Below are positions 1 through 8,488 of a stretch of DNA of 14,054 nucleotides, piece after piece (position 1 is the first letter of the stretch; every line of letters begins with the position of its first letter). Below the pieces are notes generated by a model. It did not search any database. It was not told where the DNA came from and worked only from the letters and a program-made list of their open reading frames with translations. The DNA is from Clostridia bacterium (GTDB lineage Bacteria; Bacillota_A; Clostridia; Christensenellales; Aristaeellaceae), in NCBI GenBank assembly GCA_009783365.1, contig WRHG01000035.1, positions 1-14,054 on the forward strand, given 5' to 3'. The translations under genes were made by a program, and so were the position numbers.

Positions 1-1
1 C

Positions 2-772
2 AACTTTGCCCACGGCGATATCTTTATGATTGCGGGTTATTTCATGATCTTTGCGATCTCGAGCCTGCCCTGGCAAATCGCCATCCCTGTGGCGATCCTT
101 GTAACCGTGCTGCTGGGCGTCACCATTGAGCGCGCCGCTTACGCTCCGCTGCGGACGGCGCCGCGCATGTCGATCATGATTTCGGCCATCGGCGTGTCCA
201 TGCTCCTGCAAAACCTGGCTACATACCTCTTTTCGGCCCTGCCAAGGCCATACCCTGAAATTCCGGGGCTCAAGCGCATCTTCCAAATCGGCGGGCTGTC
301 GGCGTCGCTGGTGACGTTCGTCACACCCGTACTGGCTATCCTGCTCGTGTTGCTGCTGACGTCGCTCATTAAGCACACGAAGGTGGGCATGGCCATGCGC
401 GCCGTATCAAAGGACTTTGAGATCGCCAAACTCATGGGCATTAAAATCAACACGGTCATATCCGTAACATTCGTGATCGGCTCGGCGCTGGCCGCGGTCG
501 GCTCGATCCTGTATTTCACGGACCGTATGTCGGTCAACCCGTTCAGCGGCATGCTGCCGGGGCTCAAATGCTTTGTGGCCGCAGTGCTGGGCGGAATCGG
601 CTCCATCCCCGGCGCTATGGTGGGCGGGTTTGTGATTGGGCTGTGCGAGACCATGCTTGTGGCGTTCGGATACTCCACGTTCTCGGATGCGTTCACGTTT
701 ATGCTGCTGATCATCATGCTGCTCTTCAGGCCCACCGGGCTGTTTGGCGAAAAAACGACGGAGAAGGTGTGA
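2..772 (+). CDS. livH: Branched-chain amino acid ABC transporter permease LivH (5' end outside window)
   Basis: This is one of the two membrane permeases of the LIV-type importer for leucine, isoleucine, valine or related substrates. The frame is open from base 2 and begins inside the family's N-terminal signature (NFAHGDIFMIAGY), so the ATG at 26 is internal and only about 30-40 residues are missing. The 256 visible residues are strongly hydrophobic, with several membrane spans. The cytoplasmic coupling loop reads AMRAVSKDFEIAKLMGI, and the C-terminal VLGGIGSIPGAMVGG block is typical of LivH. It stops at 770-772, seven bases before livM, as expected in a liv operon. The substrate-binding protein gene is not in view and may lie upstream. 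The family is clear; the exact substrate cannot be read from the permease. Confidence 0.95.
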   Translation, partial: NFAHGDIFMIAGYFMIFAISSLPWQIAIPVAILVTVLLGVTIERAAYAPLRTAPRMSIMISAIGVSMLLQNLATYLFSALPRPYPEIPGLKRIFQIGGLSASLVTFVTPVLAILLVLLLTSLIKHTKVGMAMRAVSKDFEIAKLMGIKINTVISVTFVIGSALAAVGSILYFTDRMSVNPFSGMLPGLKCFVAAVLGGIGSIPGAMVGGFVIGLCETMLVAFGYSTFSDAFTFMLLIIMLLFRPTGLFGEKTTEKV

Positions 773-779
773 TGATCGT

Positions 780-1895
780 ATGAAGAAACAGACGAAATAT
801 CTACTATCCTTCATTGCCATTGCGCTGCTCACGTGGGGGCTGGTGGCGCTTGAGGATCGAAAATTTGAACTGGCGATGTTGTACTCGGTCCTGCAAAAGG
901 GCGCGATTTTCGCCATTGCCGCCACGGCGATGAACCTGCTAAACGGATTCACAGGGTTGTTCTCGCTGGGCCAGGCCGGTTTTATGGCGGTGGGCGCGTA
1001 TGTTACGGCCATCCTGACCATTCCGTCCGCCAAACTGGACGGCGTTTATTATATGAACGGAGTTTCGCCCGTAATCAAGGCGTTTCGCGAGGGTATGGAC
1101 CTGGCGCCCGATTGGGTACAGGCCGGATATCCATACCTGGCGCTGATTGTAGCGGGGCTTTTTGCGGCAGCGTTCGCGGCGCTGATCGGCATCCCGGTGC
1201 TTCGCCTTAAAAGCGACTATCTGGCCATTGCGACGCTCGGATTTTCAGAGATCATCCGCGCGCTGATCGCCAGCCCTCAGTTCGATATGGTGACGAACGG
1301 CAGTTACGGCCTTAAGTCCATCCCAAAATTCGACTCGATCCTGGTGATCTTTATCATCGCGGCCTTGTGCATAGGATTGATCGTACTGTTGATCCGCTCC
1401 AGCTACGGGCGCGCGTTTAAGGCCATCCGCGAGGATGAAATCGCGGCGGAGGCAATGGGCGTCAATCTGTTTAAACACAAGGAGATCAGCTTTGTCGTCA
1501 GCTCGTTCTTTACGGCGGTGGCAGGCGGGATGCTGTCCATGTACATGCGCTCCATCGACTCTTCCACGTTCAAGGTGGCGATGACATACGACATCCTGCT
1601 CATTGTAGTCATAGGCGGAATCGGCTCGGTCACGGGCTCGGTGCTGGGGGCTTTCCTGGTGACGGCGGCGAAGGAATGGTGGCTGCGCTTCTTCGATGAA
1701 CCGCAGATGATTGCGGGCTTCGAAATCCCGCTTCTTCGAAACGGGTTCCGCATGGTCGTGTTTTCCGCGCTTCTGATGGTGGTGGTGCTGTTCTACCGGC
1801 GCGGGCTGATGGGCACCAACGAGTTCAGCTGGGATCTGTTGTCGCCCGGCTACTGGCGCAGACGCAGGCAAAAGGCGGGAGGTGTGTCCAAATGA
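780..1895 (+). CDS. livM: Branched-chain amino acid ABC transporter permease LivM
   Basis: This is the second permease of the LIV importer, expected to pair with LivH in the membrane. I chose the ATG at 780 (371 residues) because GGAGAAGG at 760-767 sits 12 bases upstream. An in-frame ATG at 744 lies inside livH and would add twelve mostly basic residues. Family marks are AMNLLNGFTGLFSLGQAGF (about residues 50-68), LRLKSDYLAIATLGFSEIIR (141-160), the coupling loop AFKAIREDEIAAEAMGV (212-228) and IGGIGSVTGSVLGAF near residue 290. A hydrophilic loop of about 35 residues (81-115) lies between early membrane spans. The stop overlaps the livG start by four bases (ATGA), which indicates translational coupling. 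Confidence 0.95.
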   Translation: MKKQTKYLLSFIAIALLTWGLVALEDRKFELAMLYSVLQKGAIFAIAATAMNLLNGFTGLFSLGQAGFMAVGAYVTAILTIPSAKLDGVYYMNGVSPVIKAFREGMDLAPDWVQAGYPYLALIVAGLFAAAFAALIGIPVLRLKSDYLAIATLGFSEIIRALIASPQFDMVTNGSYGLKSIPKFDSILVIFIIAALCIGLIVLLIRSSYGRAFKAIREDEIAAEAMGVNLFKHKEISFVVSSFFTAVAGGMLSMYMRSIDSSTFKVAMTYDILLIVVIGGIGSVTGSVLGAFLVTAAKEWWLRFFDEPQMIAGFEIPLLRNGFRMVVFSALLMVVVLFYRRGLMGTNEFSWDLLSPGYWRRRRQKAGGVSK

Positions 1896-2731
1896 GCGCG
1901 CACGTGCTTGAAGTGGAAAACATGACCATGCAATTCGGCGGCGTCGTCGCGGTAAGCGACCTGTCGCTTTACGTGGACGAGGGCGAAATCGTGGCGCTGA
2001 TTGGGCCGAACGGCGCGGGAAAGACAACGGCGTTTAACGTGATAACGGGTATGTATGTACCCACGAACGGACGGGTATACTTCCGCGAGCATGAGATCGC
2101 GGAGGGATATCCGGCGGGCAAGATGAAAAAGCTGTACGGCGCGGGTCACGCCGGCGAGTATAAGCGCCTGCTCAAGAACACGCCGGATGTGATTACGGCG
2201 CTGGGCGTTGCGCGCACATTTCAAAACATACGGCTGTTTCGAAACCTCACCGTGTTTGATAACGTACTGATATCCAAGCATTTGCACATCAAGGCAGGCA
2301 TGCTCTCGTCCACGTTTATGCTCAATTTCAAAGAGGAAAAGCAGATGCGCGAGGAAGCGGCGGCGCTGATTGCGCAGTTGGGGCTGGAGGACGCCATGAA
2401 TGATGTGGCGGGATCGCTGCCCTACGGAAAACAGCGGATCCTGGAAATCGTGCGCGCGCTGGCGACGAATCCGACGCTGCTGCTGCTGGACGAGCCGGCG
2501 GCGGGCATGAACCCGCAGGAGACGGACGATTTGGGCCGGTTTATCATTAACATCAAGGACCGGTTCGGGCTGACCGTATTCATGATTGAGCATCATATGA
2601 ACCTGGTGATGGACATATCCGACCGCATCTATGTGATCGACTTTGGCAAACAAATTGCCGAGGGTACGCCCAACCAGGTGCAGGATAATCCGGCGGTCAT
2701 CAAGGCGTACTTGGGGGTGGATGAGGCATGA
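1892..2731 (+). CDS. livG: Branched-chain amino acid ABC transporter ATP-binding protein LivG
   Basis: This cytoplasmic ATPase subunit drives LIV import together with LivF. Of its 279 residues, the visible motifs are Walker A GPNGAGKT (38-45), Q-loop Gln111 in ARTFQNIRLF, a signature-type SLPYGKQ (175-181), Walker B LLLLDEP (196-202) and the H-loop (His234/His235 in IEHHM). ARTFQNIRLF is typical of LivG rather than LivF. LivG proteins are usually near 255 residues; the extra length lies between Walker A and the Q-loop, at about residues 72-101, a Lys/Gly/Tyr-rich stretch. The start overlaps the livM stop by ATGA, and the stop overlaps the livF start in the same way. Confidence 0.96.
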   Translation: MSAHVLEVENMTMQFGGVVAVSDLSLYVDEGEIVALIGPNGAGKTTAFNVITGMYVPTNGRVYFREHEIAEGYPAGKMKKLYGAGHAGEYKRLLKNTPDVITALGVARTFQNIRLFRNLTVFDNVLISKHLHIKAGMLSSTFMLNFKEEKQMREEAAALIAQLGLEDAMNDVAGSLPYGKQRILEIVRALATNPTLLLLDEPAAGMNPQETDDLGRFIINIKDRFGLTVFMIEHHMNLVMDISDRIYVIDFGKQIAEGTPNQVQDNPAVIKAYLGVDEA

Positions 2732-3450
2732 AGCTGCTTAGTGTGCGCGATTTGAAGGTAAACTTTGGCGGAATCGAGGCGCTGAAGGGCATATCCTTTG
2801 ACGTGGAACAGGGTTCGATTGTCACGCTGATCGGGGCCAACGGCGCTGGCAAATCAACCACGCTCCGCGCGGTGAGCGGGCTGGTAACAGCTTCAGCGGG
2901 ATCAATACAATTTGAAGGCCAGGAGCTTGCCAAACTGGACGCGCAGAAGATCGTGGCAAAGGGAATCGCGATGGTGCCGGAAGGCCGGCGGGTTTTTCCG
3001 AACCTGACGGTGCTGGAAAACCTGAAAATCGGCGCGTATCTGCGAAAGGACAAGCAAGCGGTCGAACGCGGCATAGAGCGTGTATACGCGCTGTTTCCCA
3101 GGCTGAAAGAACGGTCGTGGCAGCTGGCGGGCACGCTGTCGGGCGGCGAGCAGCAGATGCTGGCCGTAGGCCGCGGGCTGATGAGCACGCCGAAGATACT
3201 CATGATGGACGAACCGTCGCTGGGCCTGGCGCCCATGGTGGTGCGCGATATTTTTTCAATTATCAAAACCCTGAACGACGACGGGATTACCATTTTGCTG
3301 ATCGAACAGAACGCAAACGCCGCGCTGAAAGCCGCGGATTACGGCTATGTGCTGGAGACGGGGCGGATCACGATGGAAGGAACAGGCGAGGAACTGCTGG
3401 GAAACGAGGCGGTGCGGGCGGCATACCTGGGTAAAGCGACCGGCCGGTAA
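2728..3450 (+). CDS. livF: Branched-chain amino acid ABC transporter ATP-binding protein LivF
   Basis: This is the second ATPase subunit of the LIV importer, with 240 residues, a normal family length. It shows Walker A GANGAGKS (36-43), a Q-loop region with the LivF-typical [13 protein letters not shown] (83-95), signature LSGGEQQ (137-143) and Walker B ILMMDEP (157-163). Walker B is followed by SLGLAP. Gln194 in LLIEQNA occupies the H-loop position, a normal feature of LivF. Translation is coupled to livG by a 4-base overlap. No terminator is visible in the 38 bases before the next gene, so the kinase downstream may share this transcript. Confidence 0.96.
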   Translation: MKLLSVRDLKVNFGGIEALKGISFDVEQGSIVTLIGANGAGKSTTLRAVSGLVTASAGSIQFEGQELAKLDAQKIVAKGIAMVPEGRRVFPNLTVLENLKIGAYLRKDKQAVERGIERVYALFPRLKERSWQLAGTLSGGEQQMLAVGRGLMSTPKILMMDEPSLGLAPMVVRDIFSIIKTLNDDGITILLIEQNANAALKAADYGYVLETGRITMEGTGEELLGNEAVRAAYLGKATGR

Positions 3451-3488
3451 CATCCTTGCGCAAGTATCAAGCACAGGAGGCGACCTTT

Positions 3489-5093
3489 ATGGATACGGCA
3501 ACCCACAAAGCCGTGATAACCGCCGGCAGAACAGCCCTGGGCATTGAGTTTGGCTCCACCCGGATTAAAGCCGTGCTGGTGGGTGAAAATCACCAGCCCA
3601 TCGCGTCCGGCAGCCATGAATGGGAGAACCGCCTGGAAAACGGCCTTTGGACTTATTCTCAAGAGGATATCTGGGAGGGGCTGAAGCGCTGCTACGGGGC
3701 TTTGAAGCAGGATGTACGGCAAAAATACGGCGTATGCCTGAAAACCGTTGGAGCCCTTGGCATCAGCGGCATGATGCACGGCTACCTGGTCTTTGATGAA
3801 CATGAAAAACTGCTGGCGCCCTTCCGCACATGGCGCAACACCACTACGGGCCCGGCGGCGGAGGAACTGACGGAACTGCTGCAATTCAACATTCCCCAGC
3901 GCTGGAGCATTGCCCATTTGTATCAAGCGCTGCTGAACGGCGAGGAGCATGTGAACCGGATACGCCTCCTCACCACCCTGGCAGGCTATGTGCATTGGAA
4001 GCTGACCGGAAAAAAGGTGTTGGGCGTGGGCGAGGCCTCCGGCGTATTTCCGGTGGACAGCGCCGCCTGCGCTTATCACATGGGGATGATGGCGAAGTTT
4101 AACGCTCACATCAAACCGCGCAACCTTCCCTGGAATTTGGAAGAGATACTGCCCGAAGTCCTTTCCGCCGGTGAGGGCGCAGGCCTGCTTACCCGGGAAG
4201 GCGCCAGGCTGCTGGACCCGGAAGGCGACCTTGAGGCGGGAATTCCCCTGTGCCCTCCGGAGGGAGACGCGGGTACCGGCATGGTGGCTACCAACAGCGT
4301 AGCCCGGCGCACGGGCAACATATCCGCCGGCACCTCCGTGTTTGCCATGATTGTGCTGGAAAAGGAGCTTGCCAAGGTACATATGGAGATAGACATGGTT
4401 ACCACGCCGGCGGGCGCGCCTGTGGCCATGGCTCACTGCAATAGCTGCACCTCTGATTTGAACGCTTGGGTGGGGCTGTTTGGGGAAGCCGCCGCGACCC
4501 TTGGCATGAACGTGGATATGGACACGCTCTTCGGCGCGCTGTACAGGAAGGCGCTGGAGGGGGACCCGGATTGCGGGGGCCTGGTGGCCTATAACTACTT
4601 TGCCGGCGAGCCCGTAACCGGGCTGGAGGAAGGCCGGCCTCTGTTCCTGCGCCTGCCGGACGCGTCCTTTACCCTTGCCAACTTCATGCGCGCCCATCTG
4701 TACGCGGCTGTAGCCACGCTGAAACTGGGCATGGACATTCTGCTGAAAGAAGAAAAGGTGGAAATCGACCAAATCTACGGCCATGGGGGCCTGTTTAAAA
4801 CCAAGGGGGTCGGCCAACGCATGATGGCTGCCGCCCTCAACACCCCGGTATCCGTGCTGGAAACGGCGGGAGAGGGCGGCGCCTGGGGCATGGCCCTGCT
4901 GGCCGCCTATATGCTGCATAAGGAATCCGGCGAGACCCTCGACAGCTACCTCAACGGCAGGGTGTTTTCCCATATGGCCGGCGAGACCCAACCCCCCGAC
5001 CCTGCCGACGCAGCCGGCTTTTCCGCCTACATGGACCGGTACGTGGCGTGCCTGCCCGTGGAAAAAGCGGCGGTGGCCGGGCTTAAGGCATAA
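3489..5093 (+). CDS. FGGY-family carbohydrate kinase, substrate unknown
   Basis: This is an ATP-dependent sugar or polyol kinase of the FGGY family, 534 residues, predicted to be cytoplasmic. I chose the ATG at 3489 because AGGAGG ends at 3480, eight bases upstream; an in-frame TTG at 3456 lacks such a site. Visible marks are the phosphate-1 loop [12 protein letters not shown] (18-29), a substrate-side [11 protein letters not shown] segment (93-103), the likely catalytic base Asp260 in [16 protein letters not shown] (276-283), and adenosine-binding [13 protein letters not shown] (431-443) and [12 protein letters not shown] (461-472). Many FGGY enzymes have Asp where this one has Glu20. Annotation as xylulokinase would be guesswork: no sugar isomerase, epimerase or sugar transporter is nearby. 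It follows livF closely, so a link to the imported substrate is possible but unproven. Confidence 0.85.
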   Translation: MDTATHKAVITAGRTALGIEFGSTRIKAVLVGENHQPIASGSHEWENRLENGLWTYSQEDIWEGLKRCYGALKQDVRQKYGVCLKTVGALGISGMMHGYLVFDEHEKLLAPFRTWRNTTTGPAAEELTELLQFNIPQRWSIAHLYQALLNGEEHVNRIRLLTTLAGYVHWKLTGKKVLGVGEASGVFPVDSAACAYHMGMMAKFNAHIKPRNLPWNLEEILPEVLSAGEGAGLLTREGARLLDPEGDLEAGIPLCPPEGDAGTGMVATNSVARRTGNISAGTSVFAMIVLEKELAKVHMEIDMVTTPAGAPVAMAHCNSCTSDLNAWVGLFGEAAATLGMNVDMDTLFGALYRKALEGDPDCGGLVAYNYFAGEPVTGLEEGRPLFLRLPDASFTLANFMRAHLYAAVATLKLGMDILLKEEKVEIDQIYGHGGLFKTKGVGQRMMAAALNTPVSVLETAGEGGAWGMALLAAYMLHKESGETLDSYLNGRVFSHMAGETQPPDPADAAGFSAYMDRYVACLPVEKAAVAGLKA

Positions 5094-5109
5094 GCATATA
5101 TCCTTGTCT

Positions 5110-5130
5110 GCGCTTCGTTCTGATAAGCGC
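5110..5130. terminator. Possible terminator hairpin between convergent genes
   Basis: Perfect 6-bp arms GCGCTT (5110-5115) and AAGCGC (5125-5130) flank a 9-base loop. The hairpin fills the 46-base gap between the convergent kinase and HAD genes. Neither side has a strong T-run (the plus side reads CCCGTTTG), so efficient intrinsic termination is uncertain. Confidence 0.4.
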
Positions 5131-5139
5131 CCCGTTTGA

Positions 5140-5958
5140 TCAGCCCTTGTACCCCGGTATGATATTGCCGACCCCTTCCAGCACATAGTTGGGCCGGTAG
5201 GGGTATTTGCGCATTTCGTGCTCGTTGGTGACGCCGCTTAGTACCAGCACGGTGTCGATGCTGCTTTCCACGCCGGCCACCACGTCGGTGTCCATCCGGT
5301 CGCCGATGATGACGGCCTCTTCGTTGGTTACGCCCAGCAGGCTCAAGCCGTGGCGCATCATCAGGGGATTGGGCTTGCCCAAAAAGTACGCCTTGCGGCC
5401 GGTAGCCATTTCAATGGGGGCCATAAGGGCTTTGCAAGCGGGGGCGATGCCTCCCTCCACCGGGCCGGTGATGTCCGGGTTTGTGCCGATCAGTTTGGAG
5501 CCGTTGCGCACAAGCCCTACCGCGCGCTCAATTTTATCGAAGCTGTAGGCATTGGTTTCCCCCAGCACAACATAATCCGGGTTGATCTCGTTCATGGTAA
5601 AACCGGCGTCGTACAGAGCGCCCACCAGGCCGGGCTCTCCAATGACGTACACGCTGCCGCCGGGGGTTTGCTGGCGAAGAAAGGCCGCTGTGCTTAAAGC
5701 GCTGGTATAAAAATGACTCTCATCCACATGGAGGCCCAGACGTTCCAGCTTTTGCTGCAATTCCCGGGGAGCCTTCTCGCTGCTGTTGGTGAGGAAGAGA
5801 AACCGCTTCCCCTCTCGCTGCAAAAAGTCCACAAACTCGGTAGCGCCGGGCAGCAGCAGGTTACCGTGATAAATCACGCCGTCCATGTCGCAGATGAAGC
5901 CCTTTTTGGCGCGGAGCCCCTCTATGGTGTATGTTCTGCGTAAACTGTCTTCCATCAT
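5140..5958 (-). CDS. HAD-IIA (NagD-like) phosphatase
   Basis: This is a haloacid dehalogenase superfamily hydrolase of subclass IIA, related to NagD and p-nitrophenyl phosphatases, and probably removes phosphate from small metabolites. With the start at 5958 it has 272 residues. Motif I is FICDMDGVIYHGN (nucleophile Asp24, acid Asp26), motif II LTNSS (56-60), motif III Lys195 in LGKPNP, and motif IV GDRMDTD (219-225). The IIA cap lies between motifs II and III and includes the EGGIAPACKAL stretch. Start sites are ambiguous: in-frame ATGs lie at 5991, 5979, 5958 and 5955. I prefer 5958, with AGGAG 13 bases upstream (5972-5976), because a likely promoter places the transcript start near 5994, which would leave the 5991 ATG almost leaderless. 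The natural substrate is unknown. Confidence 0.9.
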   Translation of the reverse strand: MMEDSLRRTYTIEGLRAKKGFICDMDGVIYHGNLLLPGATEFVDFLQREGKRFLFLTNSSEKAPRELQQKLERLGLHVDESHFYTSALSTAAFLRQQTPGGSVYVIGEPGLVGALYDAGFTMNEINPDYVVLGETNAYSFDKIERAVGLVRNGSKLIGTNPDITGPVEGGIAPACKALMAPIEMATGRKAYFLGKPNPLMMRHGLSLLGVTNEEAVIIGDRMDTDVVAGVESSIDTVLVLSGVTNEHEMRKYPYRPNYVLEGVGNIIPGYKG

Positions 5959-6000
5959 ACTTACTCTCTTACTCCTCATCCTTACATCCATTACTTAAAC

Positions 6001-6029
6001 AGTATACCATACATTCCATCATAATTCAG
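6001..6029 (-). promoter_or_regulatory. Candidate extended -10 promoter for the HAD phosphatase gene
   Basis: On the minus strand TGG-TATACT (6009 down to 6001) forms an extended -10 element, with a weak -35-like CTGAAT 17 bases upstream (6024-6029). Transcription would start near 5994, giving a leader of about 36 bases to the 5958 ATG. This would let the phosphatase be expressed without the metal-ATPase operon upstream. Confidence 0.45.
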
Positions 6030-6112
6030 GCCGCCGGGTATCTTTGCGTGATTTTTACAGGCAGCAGACAGAACGCAAAAATACCATAAAGCCGTTCGAT
6101 ATCTATTCTCCA

Positions 6113-8092
6113 TCATTTCCTGCGAATAATCCGCATGGCATTCAGCACCGCCAAAAGCGCTACGCCCACGTCCGCAAACACCGCTTCCCAAAGGGTGGCA
6201 ACGCCAAGCGCGCTAAGGGCCAGAAACGCGGCCTTCACGCCAAGCGCGAAGAAGATGTTTTGCCACACGATTTTTTTTGTGTACCGGGCAATTTTTACCG
6301 CGTCAACCAGTTTGGACGGTTCGTCCGTCATCAGCACCACATCCGCCGCCTCAATGGCCGCGTCGGAACCCAACCCTCCCATCGCGACGCCCACATCGGC
6401 ACGCGCCAGCACCGGCGCGTCATTAATTCCGTCTCCCACAAAAGCAAGTTTCCCTTTATACCGCTTATCGGCGGCCAAACGCTCCAGCATTTCCACCTTG
6501 CCGGCGGGCAACAGCTGCGCGCAGGCCTCGTCCAATTCCAATTCTTTCGCAATTGCCTGCGCTATTTGCGCGTTATCGCCCGTCAGCAATACGGTTTTCT
6601 TCACGCCGGCGGCTTTCAGCCCCTCGATGGCGGCTTTGCTGTCGGCCTTGATTTCATCGGCAATAACGATTCCTCCGGCGAATATACCGCTAATGGCGAC
6701 ATACACCTTCGTGCCGGGCTCGGAGGATTCGGTAAAGGCGACGCCCTCATCGCCCATCAGGCTGCCGTTTCCCGCCAAAACCTTATGCCCGTCCACCATA
6801 ACGCTTACACCCCGTCCGGGAATCTCAGAATAATCGGCAATCCTCCCCTTGTCGATCTCGCCGCCGAAAGCCCTTACAATGGACCAGGCGACGGGGTGGT
6901 TGGAAAAGGCCTCGGCATGGGCGGCAAGGTTCAGAAGGGATTCGGCGGTAAACCCATCCGCAGGCGAAACCGCTGTAACTTGAAAAGCGCCCTTTGTCAG
7001 CGTTCCTGTTTTATCAAAAACCACCCTGTCCAGCTTGGACAAAGCCTCCAAGCAGTTGCTCCCCTTAACCAGCACCCCTCTGCGGGAAGCGCCGCCAATG
7101 CCGCCGAAAAAGCCAAGCGGTATGGAGATGACCAACGCGCAGGGGCAGGAGATAACGAGAAATATCAAGCCTCTGTTGATCCAGCCGCTCCATCCCCCGC
7201 CCAAAAACAGCGGCGGCAAGACGGCCAGCATCGCTGCCGCAAGCACAACCGCCGGGGTGTAGTACCGCGAGAACGTGGTCATGAAGTTTTCGGTAGGCGT
7301 TTTTTTGCCGGCGGCGCTTTCCATCAACCGAATGATCTTGGATGCGGTGGATTCCCCAAAGGTTTTCGAAACCCGGACACGCAATACCCCGTTTAGGCTG
7401 ATGCAGCCGGAAAGAACCTCGTCGCCCGGTTTTGCGCCGCGGGGAACGGACTCCCCCGTGAGAGCCCTGGTATCCAGCGCGGACGTACCCTCCGTGATTA
7501 CGCCGTCCAGAGGGATTCTTTCGCCCGGCTTAACCACAATAATATCGTTGATCCGTACCGTATCGGGGGAAACCCGCGCAAGAACGCCGTTTATTTCAAC
7601 CGTGGCGGAATCGGGGCGGATATCCATCAGATCCGTAATGGATTGGCGGGACTTTTGCACCGCAAGGCCTTGACAAAATTCACCAACCTGATAGAACAGC
7701 ATTACGCCGGCGGCTTCCGGCGCTTCTCCGATGAGAAACGCGCCCGCCGTGGCGATGGTCATGAGAAGATTTTCGTCAAACACCCGTCCTTTAGCGATAT
7801 TGCGCAGCGCTGAAAAAAGGACCTCCCACCCCAGCAAAGCGTAGCTGGCCAGAAAGAAAGCCAGCTTCGTCCCGGTGGAGAAGGGGGCGGCTATGCCGGC
7901 CCCATACACAACCGCTCCCAAAATGAGTTGCCATGGCAGCTTTCCGCGCAGCCCGGCCCCATTGCAGGAGCACTCCGCCCTTTGTTTCGCGCCCTGTTTC
8001 GCCATATGAATATCGGATTCGCAATTCACAGGATATCCCTCAATTCCTATCAATCGTTGCTCGTTTTTCAACCGATTTGCAAACGATCCCAT
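6113..8092 (-). CDS. cadA: Heavy-metal P1B-type ATPase, Zn/Cd(/Pb) exporter
   Basis: This predicted membrane pump uses ATP to expel divalent soft metals, most likely Zn(II) and Cd(II). With the ATG at 8092 it has 659 residues. Visible motifs are actuator TGES (212-215), the membrane metal site CPC (316-318), DKTGT with phosphorylated Asp360, the P1B-specific Ser-Asn-His-Pro (397-400), and hinge GDGINDAP (553-560). The C-terminal membrane part has Lys620 and Asp641, in the positions of the ZntA-type Zn/Cd site; Cu pumps have other residues there. There is no N-terminal heavy-metal-associated domain (no GMxCxxC), only a short tail with Cys24, Cys41 and Cys43. The start shares its A with the stop of the repressor gene (TGATG), so translation is probably coupled. 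A GTG at 8029 with GAGGGA six bases upstream is an alternative start (638 residues). Confidence 0.93.
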   Translation of the reverse strand: MGSFANRLKNEQRLIGIEGYPVNCESDIHMAKQGAKQRAECSCNGAGLRGKLPWQLILGAVVYGAGIAAPFSTGTKLAFFLASYALLGWEVLFSALRNIAKGRVFDENLLMTIATAGAFLIGEAPEAAGVMLFYQVGEFCQGLAVQKSRQSITDLMDIRPDSATVEINGVLARVSPDTVRINDIIVVKPGERIPLDGVITEGTSALDTRALTGESVPRGAKPGDEVLSGCISLNGVLRVRVSKTFGESTASKIIRLMESAAGKKTPTENFMTTFSRYYTPAVVLAAAMLAVLPPLFLGGGWSGWINRGLIFLVISCPCALVISIPLGFFGGIGGASRRGVLVKGSNCLEALSKLDRVVFDKTGTLTKGAFQVTAVSPADGFTAESLLNLAAHAEAFSNHPVAWSIVRAFGGEIDKGRIADYSEIPGRGVSVMVDGHKVLAGNGSLMGDEGVAFTESSEPGTKVYVAISGIFAGGIVIADEIKADSKAAIEGLKAAGVKKTVLLTGDNAQIAQAIAKELELDEACAQLLPAGKVEMLERLAADKRYKGKLAFVGDGINDAPVLARADVGVAMGGLGSDAAIEAADVVLMTDEPSKLVDAVKIARYTKKIVWQNIFFALGVKAAFLALSALGVATLWEAVFADVGVALLAVLNAMRIIRRK

Positions 8093-8451
8093 CACTCGTG
8101 GATATGCTCAAAGCCTTTGTCGAAGATGTCCTTCACGTGGCTGTCCGCAAGGGAATAATATACCACCTTGCCCTGCTTCTCGTATTTCACAAGGTTTACC
8201 AGCCGAAGCCCTTTCAGCTGGTGGGAAATTGCGGATTTCGTCATATCCAGCAAAACCGCCAAATCACACACGCACATTTCACGGCAATTCAACGCCCAAA
8301 GGATCTGCACCCGGGTCGGGTCCGAAAACATCTTATACAGGCCCGCAAGCTGCCGGAACTCCCCGCTTGGCGGCATTTTACCGCGCACCTCGTCCACAAT
8401 GTCTCCGTGAATCGTATCGCAGTCACAGGCGGGTATTCTTCGGTCCGGCAT
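8092..8451 (-). CDS. cadC: ArsR/SmtB-family metal-sensing repressor, CadC-like
   Basis: This 119-residue winged-helix repressor is expected to bind its own promoter and release it on metal binding. I chose the ATG at 8451 because GGGAGG (8459-8464) lies seven bases upstream; the ATG at 8466 has no such site. The DNA-recognition region is KSAISHQLKGLRLVNLVKY (72-90). Cys60 and Cys62 in MCVCDLA, with N-terminal Cys9 and Cys11, match the thiol-rich alpha3N site of CadC. The C-terminus also has a complete alpha5 pattern, Asp-X-His-X10-His-X2-Glu (Asp103, His105, His116, Glu119), the zinc site of SmtB and CzrA. It lies directly upstream of the P1B ATPase and overlaps it by one base. The predicted inducers are Cd, Pb and Zn. 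Confidence 0.93.
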   Translation of the reverse strand: MPDRRIPACDCDTIHGDIVDEVRGKMPPSGEFRQLAGLYKMFSDPTRVQILWALNCREMCVCDLAVLLDMTKSAISHQLKGLRLVNLVKYEKQGKVVYYSLADSHVKDIFDKGFEHIHE

Positions 8452-8474
8452 AAAGGATCCTCCCATCAGTTGAT

Positions 8475-8488
8475 TGATTGCTCAATCA
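8475..8488. promoter_or_regulatory. Likely repressor operator (inverted repeat at the cadC start site)
   Basis: Perfect 6-bp arms TGATTG (8475-8480) and CAATCA (8483-8488) are separated by two bases. The repeat touches the last base of the -10 box and covers the expected transcription start near 8481. A partial extra half-site (TGAT at 8471-8474) adjoins it. Its position suits blocking of RNA polymerase by the encoded ArsR-family protein. Binding is inferred, not shown. Confidence 0.6.

Noticed and set aside
3345..5186. Long minus-strand open frame (613 codons) opposite the FGGY kinase
   Set aside because: It lies wholly over the well-supported kinase and the end of livF, has no recognisable domain, and is rich in His, Arg, Gly and Gln as expected from antisense reading of GC-rich codons.
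6044..7396. Plus-strand open frame (450 codons) opposite the P1B-ATPase
   Set aside because: It is antisense to a gene with all catalytic motifs in place, and has low-complexity Arg/His/Gln composition and no ribosome binding site.
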